From positions 155,225,057 through 155,289,056 of the forward strand of contig CM043952.1 in the NCBI GenBank assembly GCA_014529385.2: a stretch of DNA of 64,000 nucleotides, given 5' to 3'. Under the pieces are notes generated by a model, which was given only the letters and a program-made list of their open reading frames with translations, ran no database searches and had not been told where the DNA came from. Positions 11,010 through 22,543 of the stretch are shown in pieces. The DNA comes from Adiantum capillus-veneris (taxonomy: Eukaryota > Streptophyta > Polypodiopsida > Polypodiales > Pteridaceae). The translations under genes were made by a program, and so were the position numbers. Each line of letters opens with the position of its first letter. The stretch's first letter is position 1.

Positions 11010-11744
11010 GTTTCCCTTCTCTGACTCCCCTTTACCCCATCACTATCATCTTCAGTAGTCCATATCTCACGTAAAGACCATTTCAGTTCTTGGTATTTCT
11101 GTTTACGCTCTAGTTCGGTCCACTCTTGGTCTTTTGTTGTTCCTTTGTCTGATTTTTGAGATTTTTGTGATTTTGTTTTTGTTTTAGCTTTCCGTACCTG
11201 TTTTATTTCCTCTCGCGTTCTTTCCCTTCGATCTTTTGAGAATCTTCCTGATATTTGATCTTTTACACAATCCTCTGCTTTAACAAGCATCAAATAGTGA
11301 GTTTTACCTTTTATCCTAGGCATCAGGTTCTCTCTCACTTTGTTTCCTGCTCATTTCCTCCTTTAGCGTTCCTGGCGTCTAGGTTTCCCTTCCATGCTCA
11401 CTTGAGGTGTCTGAACACTCATTATCTGCATCATCATTTACTTCCAGATGTTCAGAGGAGTTATAAAACTCTTCTTGTTCTGGTGGTTCTATTGTCCCAT
11501 CTTCTCCAGGTATAATGCTTACCATGTAGTAGGGTAGCACATCATAGCCATCCTTATCGCAAAATTTTGTTGTTGGACTATCTGTAATGGTACAGACATC
11601 CAATGTTGCTAGTATGTGTTCCCATTCTAGAGATTCCAAGGCATCTTCAGGGAAAGGTTCCGGAATATACTCCTTGTCCTCTATCGCTCTTTCTAAGACG
11701 CAGTCCTCCCTTATTAAGTTTCCACAATGTGAAGCTCCGCACAT
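11006..11744 (-). CDS. Element I protease-RT linker (copy 1)
   Basis: An acidic region (PEPFPEDALESLEWEHILA; DNECSDTSSEHG) is followed by a basic one (MRENLMPRIKGKTHYLMLVK). It joins the first protease to RT. Copy 2 keeps a very similar stretch at 46413-46800 and 46140-46397, where it runs into the second protease-like domain instead of RT. No enzymatic motif is visible. Confidence 0.6.
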
Positions 11745-11801
11745 CCATAGATCTTTTTGTTTCCCTAACCATGCTGGGAGTTCCGATCCTGCTACTGTAG
11801 C

Positions 11802-13488
11802 TTAATCAAACTCTTCCACAGGTGTTTGGTTCACATCTTTGTAACTATGGTCTTTCAGGTGTATTTTAGTTGTTGTCTCACCATGTCTGAGGTATATGTG
11901 GTCATAACCCCAATCTTGGACCATATTCAATTGTCGCATGAATGGTCTTCCCAAGATGATCTCATAATTGTTCTTTTTGTCGAAATCGACTATTGCAAGT
12001 AATTGCTCATACTCGATTCCACACGAAGTGACAATCACTTTTTCTAAGAGTACTAGAGGCTTCTCCATGAACCCATCTGCCAATTTCAATTTCATTCTAG
12101 TAGCTCTTAAAGCTGGTTTTCTCCATTTTTTCTAGATTTCCTTGGTGGCGACAGCAACTCCCGCTCCATTGTCAAGAATAGCTTTGGAATTCTACTCGTA
12201 GCGTGGTGTTTCCATCTTCTCCGTCGCAATACTCTCCAACCTTGTTTAATGGTACTGGCCTAGTGTTTAGTTGAGGCCTCTCCAACTCTCTGATCCCTTC
12301 CTGTAGCCTCAAGGTGGGGTCTTTCACTCCAAATTTTTCTAGGCATTTACCTACTGTGGTCCACATGTTTGGTCGTAACCTTAGGAGTTCGGCTAATGTG
12401 ATTGTGCATGCCACCGGGGTGGACAATAACTCAATTAATCCTTGTGAATCCATTACTTTGTTAGAAGAAATTATTTGAGATGGGATTGCTCTCACTTCGG
12501 ACTTGGCTTCATACTCTCCTAGGTAAGAGGGTAAAGTTTTCAGCGAGTCTGGTTGGCTATGCCCCGAACTAATTGATCCCTGGTCTCCCACTTGCGAATG
12601 TATCTCAAAGTTCATTTGTGACCTTGACTCAAATTCTTCAATAGGAGGTAAGATCACATTCTTTTCTTTTCTCGTGCTATTCATGTGGTTACTCATCCTG
12701 TTAGCCTCGTTGGCCTCACGGATTTTCTTCCACAGATCGTCTAGACCGTTACAGTCCTTACCCATTTCTGTCAATGTTTTAGGCTGGAACCCGTCACTTG
12801 CCTCATCTGTTGTATTTGGCACTATGATAGGCTCTCCTCTGAACTCATAGGAATTAGTGAGTCTTTCCTTTGTTTCTACTTGTTCCTCTAAAGTTGGTTG
12901 GATAGGGGTTGAAGCTGGTGACTCATGCCAACTTGTAGGTTTACCCAGCGGGTCTTCCATCAATGATTGATCTGTTTCAATCATCTTTTTGCACATTTCC
13001 AACCTTTGTTTTTCTATTTCTGCATATGGATAGGTCATCCACCTTTGCTCTTGGGTTTGGTTCTTTTTGAGTCTGGCTTCATAAGCTTTTAGAAGTGCAT
13101 CCAACTGCTCATTTACCTTATCTGCCAGTACAGATCCTCTTGATCCTGCACTTTTGGGCTCTGCTATTTCCTTGGGTGCTATGGTTGCCGTGGTGTGTGA
13201 GCTTAAGCTAGCTAGATCCTCTAACCGCTCTAATCTATCCTTTGTATGTTTTAACTCCTCGGATAGAGCTGTTTGCTCTCGTTCTTTCCTGGCTTTCATA
13301 CGCGCCTTTCTAGCATTCCAAGTGCTTCTCAGATTTTTTGTTTCTGAACTTTGGGCATCGGTTTTTGGCTCTTCAACTATGGGTTCATTCGTCATTCTTT
13401 GAGCTTGGGCTCGTGTTACCGCCTGAATAGGTATGATTGTTTCATTTTTTGACCCTCCACTGGAAGGTACTGTTTCTAGCATGTTCAA
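11802..13488 (-). CDS. Element I gag C-terminal part and first retropepsin (copy 1)
   Basis: The long frame 12172-13488 is charged and helix-rich (RNARKARMKARKEREQ), rich in Pro/Glu, and leads into a retropepsin whose DSGAG-type core is readable in copy 2 near 47115. The flap and closing motif YEIILGRPFMRQLNMVQDWG lie at 11890-11990. The protease would cut the Gag-Pol polyprotein. The region is broken. Confidence 0.7.
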
Positions 13489-13499
13489 GGTGGTTTTTG

Positions 13500-13660
13500 C
13501 TTCTTTGCTTGGGTTTTTAGGGCAATCGAGAATCAGATGAGCAACTCCACACTCGGTGCAATATGCGTTGACTCTAATGATTTCATCATGAGGACAGTCT
13601 CTTAGCCAATGCTCTCCACCACACTTGTAGCAGGGTCCCTTGGGTTGTTGAGGTGCTCCT
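13500..13660 (-). CDS. Element I gag zinc knuckles (copy 1)
   Basis: The minus strand encodes two consecutive CCHC-like knuckles: CYKCGGEHWLRDCP and, after a short spacer, YCTECGVAHLILDCP. Paired knuckles in Gag bind the packaged RNA. Copy 2 keeps the same pair at about 48480-48590. Confidence 0.65.
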
Positions 13661-13674
13661 TGAGCTCCCCTTTG

Positions 13675-15315
13675 TTAGTATGCATGTCTGTGTCCGCCCA
13701 TGCCTCCATTGGTTATGAACAACAATGTTCGTTCATCTAAGCTATCTCTTCCTTCTCCTCCTACCTGTGCAGCTGTTGATGGTCCTGTACTTCCTATCAT
13801 GCTCCATGGTTCTAGTGTCGAGGGTTCTTCTGGTGGATAATAGACAGAGATTTCCGCATATCCATTGGGATCTTCATAATATGCATGCATAGGCACCAAA
13901 GCCCTATCCTCTGATTCGGTTACGGTTGGTGTGTATCTTATATCGATTGGTTGTAATCTTGGTAGGGGTGGTTGTTGCCCCAACACCGGTTGTGGTCTTT
14001 CTACACCTACAGGTCCTGGTAGGTTGCCTGCTTGATACCTAGGCATTGGTGGAACTTAAGGAGAAGCTACCGGAGGCTTGGGGAGCATAAGGTCTCTCTC
14101 TCACATATCCCTTGTTATAATAACATTCCTCGGTCCCATGGTTTGTCCATTTTTGTTCAATAGCACACCACTTGGGCTGTTTTAGCCTGGGGTTTGGCAT
14201 ACAAGTTAATCTTTTTTAGCACTTCATCTACAAGCAGCTATTGGTTTACAACTACTTCTCCTTTCGGTGCTGTCTTAGAAAACTTGCTTCCACTTTGTTG
14301 TGAAGATGAATCGTCGTCAAGGTCCTTGAACTCCCCCTCTTTGTAGACCGCACAATTGTTCACAAGGTAAAGAGCCTCCTTGGTCAACTCATTCAAAGTC
14401 GTGCTCCTCTTCATATGTAAGTCTTTCTGGAGATCCGCATTCCTTAGTCCTTGGATGAATATAAGCATAAGTCTGGACTGAGTTGGCAGTTCTTCCATAG
14501 GACAGAACTTAACATATCTTTTTAGTCTTAGGGCTTCCTTTCGTACAGATTCCCCATCTTTCTGTTTGAATTGATGGATTTGTGAGACGGTATTATGAGC
14601 TATCCCCCTTTGTGAGAATTCCTCGATAAAAATCGTCAAACACTTCCTCCATAGACTCAAAGTCTCTACGCTCTACAGAGTCAAATGAAGTGGCAGCGTC
14701 ATACTCTAGGGTTAGTCCAAACCCTGCAAATTGGGTAAGGAAGTCTAGCACCTCTTCAACTCTAATTACACGCACAAAGGCTGCTACATGATCTCTTGGG
14801 TCTCTGTTTCCTGTGTATTTCTTGTTTACCCATTTTTGCACTTGAGAAGGTCTAATTCTACGATGGTCTACAAATCTCATCCTCATTGTATCTCCACTTC
14901 CTTATCGATATACCTCCTGAGGTCTTCTGTAGTAGGCTGGTTCCTCTCCTAGTGGTGCTCCTAAGCCATAATTTCTAACAGTTCTCGCTAGAGATCGTTC
15001 ATCTCTTCGAACTCGTTCTATGGGTGGCCCTCCACGCTCTGTTGACCCTTGAGTCTTTGGCTTACTCTCTCCTTGATACCTTGAAAAGAGTGGTGGTTCT
15101 TGAAAATCCCTTAGCCCTCGTGCAGCTTGATAACCATCTCGGTTTCGGTCTTCCTCCATTGTTGCACTCTGTCGAAGCCATGCCTGCAATGATGGTTGGT
15201 TTGCTGGCTGGTTTTGGTTGTTGAATGCCTGCGGTCGGGTGGAATGTGAGGTGGCATCATAATCTTCTGAAAAGGGATTTGTCGACTTGCTTGGGGTATA
15301 GGTGGCTCTTGGCAC
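13675..15315 (-). CDS. Element I gag (copy 1)
   Basis: The Retrotrans_gag-like core lies at 14238-14886. It contains VQKWVNKKYTGNRDPRDHV, an FAGFGLTLEYDAAT segment, FSQRGIAHNTVSQIHQFKQK and the conserved LPTQSRLMLIFIQGL. An Arg/Pro-rich N-terminal region lies at 14902-15315, and a Pro-rich region at 13675-14046 precedes the zinc knuckles. Gag would form the virus-like particle. The copy is broken. Confidence 0.75.
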
Positions 15316-15359
15316 TTCGTCTGGGGCATATGTTGATGCTCCTAGAACTGTTGCCTTTT

Positions 15360-16146
15360 CTACCTCCTCTGGGAGAATACATTGGTATTCTCCGCGTATC
15401 TATCAACAAAAACTATACCCTTCCCCATAGGAGTTTCATAAGAGAATAAGTAAAGAACCTTGTCTTTGCTCAATTGGTTTAAGTATGGTTCTTTGCTGCG
15501 AAAGTAAGCGACTATACCCTCACTCTCATGCTTGTAGATTCCCACGTTCTCATTATAAGTTGGAACCCTGGTTGTTTTCTTATCATACATAAAAATAGCT
15601 CCGGGCTGATCCATGTTTGGTGGCAATTCTTGAGCTTCTGAGACCATTTTCCCTTTTGCTACGTTATCTCCATATCTGTTGTAATCTCTAGGGTTACTGA
15701 CTATCAGATAGTGGTTCCCCTTTTCGTCTCGGAATATATCTCCATCATCATAGACTCGAATTATCTCCAATGTCTGAGATGGTCTTTCTTCAATACAAAT
15801 GCACTTACGTCCTCCATAGTCAGAATAGACAAGGTCTCCCCTCGAGTTTGTTCCCTCGAAAGAAGATCACAGTGAGCTTGGAATCATTCAAAGGATTTAG
15901 GGAGGTTCTTCCTCTTGGCATTGGTCCATCATAGGTGAAAACTCCTTGCTGCTCACTACCCATCATGAAGAAATATTTTTCTGAAGAAGTGTCAGTATCA
16001 CTACCTTCTTCAATAATCGGTGCTATTGGATCTAGCCTTGTCTGAGTTACACTCTCCTTGGTGGACACTAAGCTACCTTGGTCACCTGCCACCTTCTGGT
16101 CTCTAAAAATGTATCTTCTTGATCTTAAATTCATCAAACTTATCAA
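15360..16146 (-). CDS. Element I N-terminal ORF segment ahead of gag (copy 1)
   Basis: Two adjacent minus-strand frames, 15820-16146 and 15360-15770, encode a protein with DPIAPIIEEGSDTDTSSEKY and KGNHYLIVSNPRDYNRYGD. Copy 2 encodes the same at 49885-50142 and 50353-50643, so this is the real start of the coding region of the family. No domain was recognised. It may be an N-terminal extension of Gag. The copy is broken. Confidence 0.6.
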
Positions 16147-17945
16147 TGCAATTTACCAAAAGTCCAACCACTCACCTGACAAAGGATCAGTCTCCGCACA
16201 ACTTCTTACTTTGCTGCTGAATATACCTATACACAAGCGTTTATTTCGGCAAATCGAATCAAAGCATTTATCTGCTAGAGGTTATCTTAGTAATGATTGG
16301 TATACCTGGAGAGTTAATCTCAACCACTACTGTATTTTATACACTACTAATGTTCTGGATTAGGTCTGCTAATCTGGAACGGTACTTCCCTCGGATGTTG
16401 CTCAATTTACGTGAAAAAGTCTGAATTCAATCTTTGCTCCGTCAAATGGACAAACAAGGTCCAAATTCATTTCTGAAAGAAGTTTTGGAACACTTAAGCC
16501 AACTAGAATCTCACTGTCTAAGCCTAGTCAAATTTTCTCATCAATAGGCCCCAATAGACATCCTACGCGCAGGATGTCTCCTACTTTGTTTTGCCTGGAT
16601 TTTTGCACTATGGATTCCTCTTGATGTGCTGAGTACTCAACTGTTTTTACTTTTTGATTTGGATACCTATAAGCTGGTAAATGGATCAAAAATCTTTTTT
16701 GACAGCCTGTTGCTGATCTTGATCAGTCTAATCAACTGCAATTTGGACCAAAATTGACTAGGGGGATTGCCTCAGGCTATACAACACCTTGGTATGCCCA
16801 CTGTCAGTATCTGGCTTCAATTTCTTGCTTTAGACATCCTACGCGTAGGATGTCTTTTTCATCATAATGGCTTCAAATTCAAAACACAGGCTCCCCTTGA
16901 GTTGCTGACTACTTTGGTATGCTCAAAATTAGGTTTGGAGTGAAAAATCACACAGTAGACATCCTACGCGTAGGATGTCTTTTTGGCCTGTTTAACCCCA
17001 GACTTGACCCACAGCTTCCCCTTGATGTCAGCAACCGAGACTTGGTATGCTTAGATTTTGGTTTGGATTTCAAAAGTCCCCAATTTTAGCTGTTCTTGCC
17101 TTTTTCAGTCAAAAGTGCTAAAGTCTTCTTTGAACCCAATTTTCTCACCCAAATGAGATGAAATCCCTCTCAATCACTCAATATATCATGCAAGTCATGC
17201 TCATGCAACCATCTTATGGTTTTGGTCTTAAAATAATGCTTTGGCACAATTTGAATAGGATGTGTGGCAATTTCAGTCTATCTGGCCTTATCCTGTCAAG
17301 ATATGGTCAAATTTCCACTTTCCAATTGAAAATAGGGTAAACTCTACCTTCTGAACACACTGGTCAACTCAAAATCCCAAAATTCCCACCAGATTAGCCT
17401 GTAGACATCCTACGCGAAGGATGTCTCCTGGCTTGAAATTAAATTCTTTCCTAACAAAAATGCTCCTGATGCTCTGCAGCTCTATCAGAAACACTCACAG
17501 TAACTTTTGGACTTTACTTAGGCTTTCAAACACACTTTTGTGTCTTTTTGCATCTTTTACAAACTTGTGATGAATTTACCAAGAAAGTATACATGCATGA
17601 AGTGCTCTAGATCCTGAATCATGATGTCCTACTTACTCTACTCCTACTCATCATGTGGAATGGTGATAATGGCGTTTTGGTTGCTTTCTGGTCTCTCCAG
17701 ACTCTCAAGCTCTCCTCTCACCGCTTCTACCACTCCAACTCCTACTCAAGAACTCAAGTAATACCTAAAACTATCTTAGTCTACCTAAGTCGAAGGATCT
17801 AGGCCAGACACTCGCTTCCTAGACTCCCTCTAAGATCTAGAGAGTCCTCCACCCTCTGATCCTATCTAAATGTAAAACGAGACTCTTGGAAAGCCAAAAA
17901 TCCCTATCCTCAAGGACTAGTCTCGGTCACCTACCTAATATTTTT
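16147..17945 (-). mobile_element. Element I leader (copy 1)
   Basis: About 1.8 kb separates the primer site from the first ORF. It is homologous to 58654-64000 of copy 2 once that copy's insertions are removed. It carries four copies of the 24-bp palindrome. It is also the uninterrupted reference for three insertion sites: ACGC in the palindrome at 16957-16980, TTAA at 16494-16497 and TAA near 16104. No long conserved ORF is seen. Confidence 0.7.
16556..17426. repeat. Palindrome array B (four 24-mers)
   Basis: Copies of the 24-bp palindrome (half-site AGACATCCTACG) lie at 16556-16579, 16832-16855, 16957-16980 and 17403-17426. The second and third are perfect palindromes; the first and fourth each have one centre mismatch. 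A half-copy (ACGTAGGATGTCT) lies in the LTR at 18287-18299. All four have counterparts at the same relative places in copy 2. Confidence 0.85.
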
Positions 17946-17964
17946 GTCCCCGACAACGGCGCCA
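17946..17964 (-). promoter_or_regulatory. Element I primer-binding site, tRNA-Asp type
   Basis: The minus strand reads TGGCGCCGTTGTCGGGGAC one base after the LTR end. It is complementary to the 3' end of plant tRNA-Asp with one mismatch over 17 bases, from memory of that tRNA. It would prime minus-strand cDNA synthesis and fixes the 5' end of the element. Confidence 0.8.
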
Positions 17965-17965
17965 A

Positions 17966-18872
17966 TGGTGGACGGGTACGCCGCGATGGACGTCAGCACA
18001 ACGAGAACTCACCTAACAAGATTTGTCAGCTAAGGACGAAGCTCGACCCGTAGGCGCATGGAAGCAAGCATAAGGTGTCAACCTACACTCGACCGACTCC
18101 TAACTAATTCCTACAGAGGTCTCTACCAATTATCTAAAACTTCCTACAACGCTGTCTAGAGCCGAACACTCATCAAACAATCTCGAAACACCACAGAACT
18201 TGAAGGACACCCTACTATCACCAATAGGTCGCTCTCCCTAAGGTCTATGAACCAAAATCCCAACCCAAAACACCCGGTGCAAAATCACGTAGGATGTCTG
18301 GCCGAAATTTGCAGGTCTTTATTTCCAAAATCTAAAGTGCCTAATGTGCAGCTCTACTCAATGTGAACGCGTGGATATGCTGCAATGCAAAATTGGACAA
18401 CGTATGCTCACCGAATCACCAGATGAAGCTCGTAGAAGGAGCTCGCAAAACCAGACCGTACATGCGCAATGTATGTATCGGCGCGTAGCTCTCGTCGGGG
18501 GCAACGCGCTGCAATTCTCCGCACTCAATTCCGACCACCGGTGCACACGTAGTGTCAAGATGAAGCTCACATGTGCTCTCTCTCGTACACAGTACGCTCA
18601 CTCACAGACTTTAAAACTTCTTTTAAAAAATGACAAAAGGTTTTTCATTAAGATCAAAAAGTGGTATATATACCTTACAATTCTCAAACCCTAAAGCTCC
18701 AAATCAACCATCTACTCAATCTAACTATCAAAACTGGGATACAATCTTGAAATTTCTGTAAGCCCCAATATTTACAAGGTGAAAAATCAAGTTTCCTCAA
18801 TAAATGAATTATTACAAAAAATGATAATCTTCCGAGTAGTCAGTTTCCGTGGGGTGTGTCCATATTCTAACA
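17966..18872 (-). mobile_element. Element I 5' LTR (copy 1)
   Basis: A 907 bp LTR on the minus strand, starting TGTTAGAATATGG (18872) and ending GTCCACCA (17966), directly before the primer site. Inside are a TATA box (18663-18674) and, about 340 bp downstream, an AATAAA signal (18318-18323), which fits a U3-R-U5 layout. The outer end is inferred from the TG start and the promoter position, because no second LTR was found for comparison. Confidence 0.6.
18663..18674 (-). promoter_or_regulatory. TATA box of element I LTR
   Basis: GGTATATATACC lies about 200 bp inside the LTR and upstream of the AATAAA signal at 18318-18323 on the minus strand. Transcription would run into the leader and gag. 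Confidence 0.5.
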
Positions 18873-19506
18873 GGTGGTGACAAGGGTGTCAAGGGAGGTG
18901 GTAATGATGGGGATTATAAGGAGTGCTTTGATAAAAGAGTATGCAAGGTGGATAAAGTTATGAACACTTTTCTTAGGACAACTCTCCCCATGCAAGTTCT
19001 CTTTCACCCAACCATGTTCATAAACGAAAGAAACCTAGGTTTAGTATATTTCCATCTAATAAATTTTGAGATTCATCTTTTAAATTCGAAGTAGAAGGTG
19101 AGAAAACCTAAAGATTTTAGAGAAATTTAGTGGAAAAACCTTCTCTTAAATTTTCCATGTTTATATGAGCATTGCTTGAAGTTCATAGACTGCTTGAGAT
19201 TCCTAGTCTATTGACTTGTCCATCGTGCCTCGACCCACATTACTAACCAATGTGTGGTGCCCTTATGTTGAAAGGAATTTTTAGCATCTTCTAACTCTAA
19301 CTATAATAATGGAGAGAGGCGTCTCTTGAAATTGCCACATGGCAATAGGAAGTGGGCCCGTGTCTATGATTATCTCTATTTTCTTCAAGAGCAGAGATAC
19401 CAAACGTTGACTTTAATTTGAGCTTGCCCTCGATGATATTGACACACTCCACCTCAATCCGCCCCATGGACCTACATATTTGTGCTACGCAAGAATGGAT
19501 AGGGAT

Positions 19507-19510
<4 letters not shown>
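18873..19510. other. Unassigned AT-rich DNA
   Basis: No gene, terminal repeat or motif was recognised between the LTR and the CT microsatellite. The short plus-strand frame 18849-19094 has no recognisable domain. Confidence 0.5.

Positions 19511-19554
<44 letters not shown>
19511..19554. repeat. (CT)n microsatellite
   Basis: An uninterrupted CT run of 44 bp directly precedes block P copy 1. The other P copies are preceded by GT runs instead. Confidence 0.95.
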
Positions 19555-19556
<2 letters not shown>

Positions 19557-19558
19557 TT

Positions 19559-20356
19559 GCATCCTACTCGAGCTTTGTTGGACTGACTATCCTGAATTAA
19601 CCTTTTTTCCTTTAAATTAATTTTAACCTTGATAGACTCCCTCCTTTTGTTCTCTCTCTATATCTGGTTTTGCCGGCGACAATCGGGCTCTTTAGCTTAT
19701 GCTACCTAGGGGATAGGAACTACTCTCTAATGGTTACCCCATTAAAAAGGTCCTTTGCATGAACTATCTCTTAGTTAGATGAACTTGTAATTGAATTTTT
19801 CACATTATGCGCTTGTGATTTAACCTGTGAGAGTGGGACTAGTCGACGCGTATACTTGCATTCTCTGTTGATATGCACGTGGATTGGCTTACTGTGTCTC
19901 TCTCTCCTGTTTCTAGCCTGTGCTATTTGGGGAGGTTGATAGCCTGGATGCTCCGCTACACCAGCAGCGAGTTAAAGCCTCTCTGCCGCCACTTCATATT
20001 CTCCCAAATATAGGTCGACTGCAATTGAGATTATCCGAAGCAGTTGTGAAGCCTTATAAAGGTGAGCCACTGGCTCACCTAGTTCTTCATTCTGCAAAAA
20101 GTGTGTGTGTGTTCTCTCATTGTGTGTATCACCTTCACTAATACCTTCTTCAAGCTACACCTGAGGGCTCCAAAGCATGGCCCCAAGCAAGAAATCGGTG
20201 GTGCAATCTAATGAGGTTAGAATGAGATTTTTTTTAGCAAAACGGTGTGGTCCTATTTGTCTTGACTATGGATTCTTAGAGAAAGTTTTGATCTCCCAGA
20301 TGGGGTGGTTTGGGGTGACTGTAACATCGGTTACGATCAACATTACTGAGCACTTA
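19559..20356 (+). repeat. Block P, copy 1 (possible promoter and first exon)
   Basis: This roughly 800 bp block recurs at 26465-27260 and partly at 21509-21697. It contains CTTATAAAGG near 20054, which could be a TATA box. About 120 bp further is ATGGCCCCAAGCAAGAAATC (20177), encoding MAPSKKSVVQSNE, followed by GAG|GTTAG, a plausible splice donor. It could be the 5' end of a duplicated gene or of an element. An upstream frame (19920-20141) is also kept in the second copy. I do not recognise the product. Confidence 0.6.
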
Positions 20357-20774
20357 TGTCACAGGAACAGAATAATAGAAATAGACAGCAAAAGATAGAG
20401 AAAGAGATCTTTGTATTGATAGATTTTGTAGAGTTTTGATACAACAGAGGAGCAATAAAATATATGGGCGCACTTCGTCGTATGGAGCTCGAACCTCCCG
20501 ACCACCCCCGAGCTTCAGTTCGCTTGCATGCAGCGTCTCACTCGCACTCGCACTCGCACTCGCAGAAGAAGAGATCGGTGAATGATCCCCAAACGCACCA
20601 CCCGTCCTTCTATTCTGATTTTTCCTCCAAAAGCATGCGACCTCTCAAAATAGCCGCTTTTCTATTTTTGGCGTTCGGTCGACTCGACTTGCGCGCCAAG
20701 TATACCTGCGAGAATAAGGTAAGAACGTGATCGCGAAGCGATCCGTAAAGGTTAGATTTTTAAAACTACTAAAG
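20357..20774. other. Filler between blocks P1 and A
   Basis: Sequence not found elsewhere in the window. It includes a GC-rich part with repeated CACTCG (20538-20562). The small plus-strand frame 20464-20730 has no recognisable domain. Confidence 0.5.
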
Positions 20775-21332
20775 GATATCATTGTGCAGGATGGTTATCT
20801 ACTTAAATTTGGAAGGATTGTTTTCTTGTTGCTCTAAGGATACTTTTTAATTTTAAAAATTGCATAAACTTACTTTCAAAAAGTACTTTTAAAAGTTTAT
20901 GAGCCATTATGTAGGAAGGAATATAAGGAGTAAAGGTTTTTTAGAACCTTATTTCATATTAAAGTTAAAAACTTTAACTTGGCATTAAAATATATATGGT
21001 AAAATTTAGACCTAACACTCTAAAGTATATTTGTTTCTTTAAATCAAGAAAACTGTTGCACATCACTTCAATCTGTAGAGCCTGATCTTCTTCTTAAGAT
21101 AGTACTAGGGTGACATGGATGACAACTAGGTCACCCCACTTACCTGTTATGCGGTCTGAAAACTAACGAACAATTGTTTTCTTACTTTGGATGCGGGTAA
21201 GGGTGTCCTTTCCTTAGCTACTATTTGAGGGGATGTAATGCTATACACTGATATTGTAACACTAAATCAGGACCTTCTTTCCCTAATATGGCCTGATTCT
21301 GTGATGTATTTATTTTGGATATTCAGTGAAAA
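20775..21332 (+). repeat. Block A, third copy of part of the inverted repeat
   Basis: It is closely similar to 29386-29945 (same strand) and to about 23195-23750 (opposite strand). It starts near GATATCATTGTGCAGGATGG and stops abruptly at GATATTCAGTGAAAAG. AT-rich, no coding frame. Confidence 0.75.
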
Positions 21333-21420
21333 GGCCTGATTCTGTGGTTGTAGGGGAGGTCTCACCACCTGGTAATGACCCCCCTCATTAGATGGTAGGC
21401 CTTTCCTTGGGTAAGGGTGG

Positions 21421-21423
<3 letters not shown>

Positions 21424-21509
<86 letters not shown>
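21424..21509. repeat. (GT)n microsatellite
   Basis: About 86 bp of GT lies at the left edge of the partial P block. A shorter GT run sits at the same place before P copy 2 (26423-26464). Confidence 0.95.
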
Positions 21510-21510
<1 letters not shown>

Positions 21511-21697
21511 ATCCTACTAGAGCTTTGTTGGACTGACTATCCTCACTTAAAATTTCTTCCTTTAAATTATTTTTAACCTTGATAGACTCCCTCCTTTTTT
21601 TCTCTGTCTGAATCTGGTTTTTCCGGTGACAATCGGGCTCTGTAGCTTATGCTACTTGGGGGATAGGAACTGCCCTCTAATGGTTACCCCATTAAAA
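21509..21697 (+). repeat. Block P, copy 3 (5' fragment)
   Basis: About 189 bp matching the start of the P blocks, from GCATCCTACTAGAGCTTTG to CCCCATTAAAA. It is cut off there, and unrelated sequence follows. Confidence 0.8.
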
Positions 21698-21865
21698 CTA
21701 GATATGAGAAGGTTTGAGAAGGGATAGGATATGTTTGATGCCTTTAGAAGCACTTAAATTAGAGAGCAGATGACTTGGTGCGTCTAACTTTAATTCTTTC
21801 AAAGCCTCAAACATGAATTTCTTGAGCTGAAGGTAAGCGATCTGGGCTCGCACAGCTTCCTTAGC

Positions 21866-22543
21866 CTAATCCCCAATCCAAGAACAAATAATAGGGAGAA
21901 AGTGCTCCTCTGTGTGTGATGGGAAGAGGTCCTCTAGATGGTTGAGGAGGAACCAAATTTCATGATCAAACCAAAGGATGTTACTCTCACAATCAGCTTT
22001 TTCATCCAAAGCTTTGCAAGCACATTTGATGTAGGGGTGGTAGATGTTCCAGATTGATTCAGAGTAGAATTCACTGCTTTGTTTAGAAAAGGTCATTGTA
22101 CCCTTGGTTCTGACATAAATGCCAGATAAGATAGGGCATTTCCTTGAATCCAAGAAATGCATAGTAAAAGGTGCTTTAATGACATCACCTTTATCCAAGA
22201 ACTGAACTCCCTTGAGGATCTCCAGTCTACAGTCTTCACTTGTGGAGGCAGGTAAGGTGGAAAGAAAAACCCAAGTCTCAATCAAGATGGGTGCCACAAA
22301 CACTTTGTTTTGGAGCTTCCACAGTTGATGGTCAAGCTCTATTCCTTCAATAGCAATCTGTCTCGGAGGTAAGAAGGGAAAACACTTCGAGACTTTTGGA
22401 ACCATATCTAGTAAAGAAGTTTCACTAGATGAGCTGAGTCCTTGTTGAAAACTTTTGTAGAAATGATGCTTCAAGAGCAGCATCATTTCTACAAAAGAGT
22501 CCTTTTGGAGCCTTGGCAGGATCAAAAGATTTAGAGGTGGCAA
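21866..22543 (-). CDS. Unrecognised protein fragment (225 codons)
   Basis: A minus-strand frame with ordinary amino-acid composition (for example QIAIEGIELDHQLWKLQNKV and SNILWFDHEIWFLLNHLEDL). It overlaps the frame at 22425-23012, and the two look like parts of one exon whose frame changes at the hairpin at 22452-22497: the upstream frame runs AKAPKG and this one picks up SFVEMMLLLKHHFYKSF. It lies beyond the outer end of the inverted repeat, so the plus-strand copy lacks it. No family recognised; it could be a host gene piece carried by a repeat. Confidence 0.4.
   Translation of the reverse strand: MPPLNLLILPRLQKDSFVEMMLLLKHHFYKSFQQGLSSSSETSLLDMVPKVSKCFPFLPPRQIAIEGIELDHQLWKLQNKVFVAPILIETWVFLSTLPASTSEDCRLEILKGVQFLDKGDVIKAPFTMHFLDSRKCPILSGIYVRTKGTMTFSKQSSEFYSESIWNIYHPYIKCACKALDEKADCESNILWFDHEIWFLLNHLEDLFPSHTEEHFLPIICSWIGD

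Larger units (their letters stand above)
5650..18872 (-). mobile_element. Ty3/Gypsy element I, copy 1
   Basis: Minus-strand LTR retroelement, about 13.2 kb as seen. The order from high to low coordinate is 5' LTR (17966-18872), primer site, leader with palindromes, gag, zinc knuckles, retropepsin, RT, RNase H, integrase, a second retropepsin-like domain, a tryptophan-repeat ORF and a 3' region shared with copy 2. No matching 3' LTR was found, so the element either continues towards the window start or has lost it. It is old and broken, with roughly ten or more breaks. RT-RNase H-integrase order makes it Gypsy, and the primer site points to tRNA-Asp, which plant Athila-type elements also use. 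Confidence 0.85.

Noticed and set aside
3954-17426. CRISPR-like array
   Set aside because: The repeats are palindromic 24-mers with spacing of 125-445 bp inside plant retroelements; spacers are not of uniform short length and there are no cas genes.
18344-18694. Plus-strand ORF of 116 codons
   Set aside because: It lies within the element I LTR on the strand opposite to its promoter; no domain.
21267-21512. Histidine-threonine repeat ORF
   Set aside because: It is the translation of the (GT)n microsatellite.
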